From positions 1-5,777 of the forward strand of contig JAEUNV010000687.1 in assembly GCA_016790385.1 (NCBI GenBank): DNA of 5,777 nucleotides, written 5' to 3'. Below are positions 5,175 to 5,777 of the stretch, piece by piece (the first letter of the stretch is position 1; the number at the start of each line of letters is the position of its first letter). Below the pieces are notes generated by a model that saw nothing but the letters and a program-made list of their open reading frames with translations, ran no database searches and had not been told where the DNA came from. The position numbers were made by a program, and so were the translations under genes. Source of the DNA: Zoogloea sp. (GTDB lineage: Bacteria > Pseudomonadota > Gammaproteobacteria > Burkholderiales > Rhodocyclaceae).

Positions 5175-5777
5175 GGCACGTCGGCGCGGCAGGTGAAGGT
5201 AAGCAGGCAACCCCGGCGCGGCGACTGGGCACCGAGGGGGTGGGCCTCGACCCGGAACAGGCGGGTGCCGCAGCGCAGCTCCGCCTGACCGCTGCCAGTC
5301 TGGAGCAGCGCCCGGAACTCCTCGGGAAGAACCTCGTCAGCCCCCAGCCCGAGCAGGGGCGCCTGGTCGGAAAAGAGATTTTCGGCGGCGCCATTGGAAA
5401 AGGCGATCATTCCATCAGGATCCACGCCGAGGACGGGCAGGGGCATCACCGCCAGAGCTTCCTGGGTCAGGCTGAGGGCCGCTTCGTCCAGGCCGAGGCG
5501 GCGCTCCCGGTCGGCCAGGACGGCGGTGAGACGCTCGTTGATACGTTCGAGCTCCTGGTTGGCGTGTTGCAGCTCGGCGGCCAGACGCTGGTTCTCGTCC
5601 GACATGGCCTTGCGCCGGAAGGCCTCCTCGATGTTAGCTCGCAGCATCGCATCGTCCCACGGCTTGGTCAGGAACTTGTAAATGGCCCCTTCGTTGATCG
5701 CATCGGTGACCGACTGGAGATCGGTGTAGCCGGACAGCACCAGGCGCACGGTATCCGGGTGCATGTCCTTGGCCTTG
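5159..5777 (-). CDS. Response regulator, receiver-coiled coil-PAS (N-terminus outside window)
   Basis: This is the C-terminal part of a response regulator whose first half of the receiver lies past the right edge. The frame continues to the edge (codons for Lys-Ala-Lys-Asp precede the Met at 5762-5764), so that Met is internal. Numbering from it, the visible receiver part has HPDTVRLVLSGYTD with switch residue Ser11 and FLTKPWDD with conserved Lys34; the phospho-acceptor Asp is not in the window. A coiled coil (about 50-95) leads to a PAS domain (about 103-195) recognised by LAVMPLPVLGVDPDGMIAFSNGAAENLF. The protein stops soon after the PAS domain, so it has no DNA-binding, GGDEF, EAL or HD-GYP output. 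It is the first operon gene visible and overlaps the small gene by 16 bases. It may signal through protein contacts, perhaps to the small protein or the HDOD protein, or feed back on the kinase. The receiver assignment is firm and the PAS good; its role is inferred. Confidence 0.9.
   Translation of the reverse strand, partial: KAKDMHPDTVRLVLSGYTDLQSVTDAINEGAIYKFLTKPWDDAMLRANIEEAFRRKAMSDENQRLAAELQHANQELERINERLTAVLADRERRLGLDEAALSLTQEALAVMPLPVLGVDPDGMIAFSNGAAENLFSDQAPLLGLGADEVLPEEFRALLQTGSGQAELRCGTRLFRVEAHPLGAQSPRRGCLLTFTCRADVPWTTH

Noticed and set aside
5175..5210. Alternative TTG start for the small protein, 12 codons upstream
   Set aside because: The added residues are basic and unlike the domain that follows, and the internal ATG at 5172-5174 directly precedes the recognisable domain.
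4864..5394. N-terminal extension of the HDOD frame by about 177 codons
   Set aside because: The extension is Pro/Arg/Ser/Gly-rich without domain similarity and overlaps two genes with clear domains in another frame. The ATG at 4861-4863 has a good ribosome binding site and an ATGA overlap.

Overview
The window carries GC-rich bacterial chromosomal DNA that is almost entirely coding and almost entirely devoted to intracellular signalling. The domain style (PAS histidine kinase with a long HisKA segment, response regulators with the 'KPW(D/N)D' ending, HD-GYP and HDOD proteins) and the high GC point to a proteobacterium, most plausibly a betaproteobacterium of the Rhodocyclales type. That placement rests on recalled family resemblance, not on a search.

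Layout. On the + strand, positions 1-829 hold the C-terminal part of a protein ending in a full EAL domain (cyclic di-GMP phosphodiesterase). A 96-base non-coding gap (830-925) separates it from a convergent minus-strand gene cluster that fills the rest of the window and runs off the right edge. In transcription order (right to left) the cluster is: a response regulator with a receiver, coiled coil and PAS domain (5159-5777, 5' end outside the window); a 104-residue protein made mostly of a small beta-rich domain (4860-5174); an HDOD protein (4030-4863); a soluble PAS-PAS histidine kinase (2215-4026); and a receiver-HD-GYP response regulator with an extra C-terminal domain (926-2218). The junctions are a 16-base overlap, an ATGA overlap, a 3-base gap and another ATGA overlap, so these five genes almost certainly form one translationally coupled operon. 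Its promoter lies beyond the right edge.

How the genes may work together (inference). The cytosolic kinase would sense a signal through two PAS domains and phosphorylate one or both co-encoded receivers. One branch ends in HD-GYP-type cyclic di-GMP hydrolysis; the other ends in a PAS module with no enzyme attached. The HDOD protein and the small protein may be scaffolds or allosteric partners. The small protein's domain resembles the C-terminal domain fused to the HD-GYP regulator, which is the most distinctive structural link in the window. The convergent EAL protein adds a second, structurally unrelated type of cyclic di-GMP phosphodiesterase to the same locus.

The domain assignments are secure. 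The wiring between the proteins, the signal sensed and the output controlled cannot be read from the sequence. No RNA genes, mobile elements, CRISPR arrays or origins were seen.
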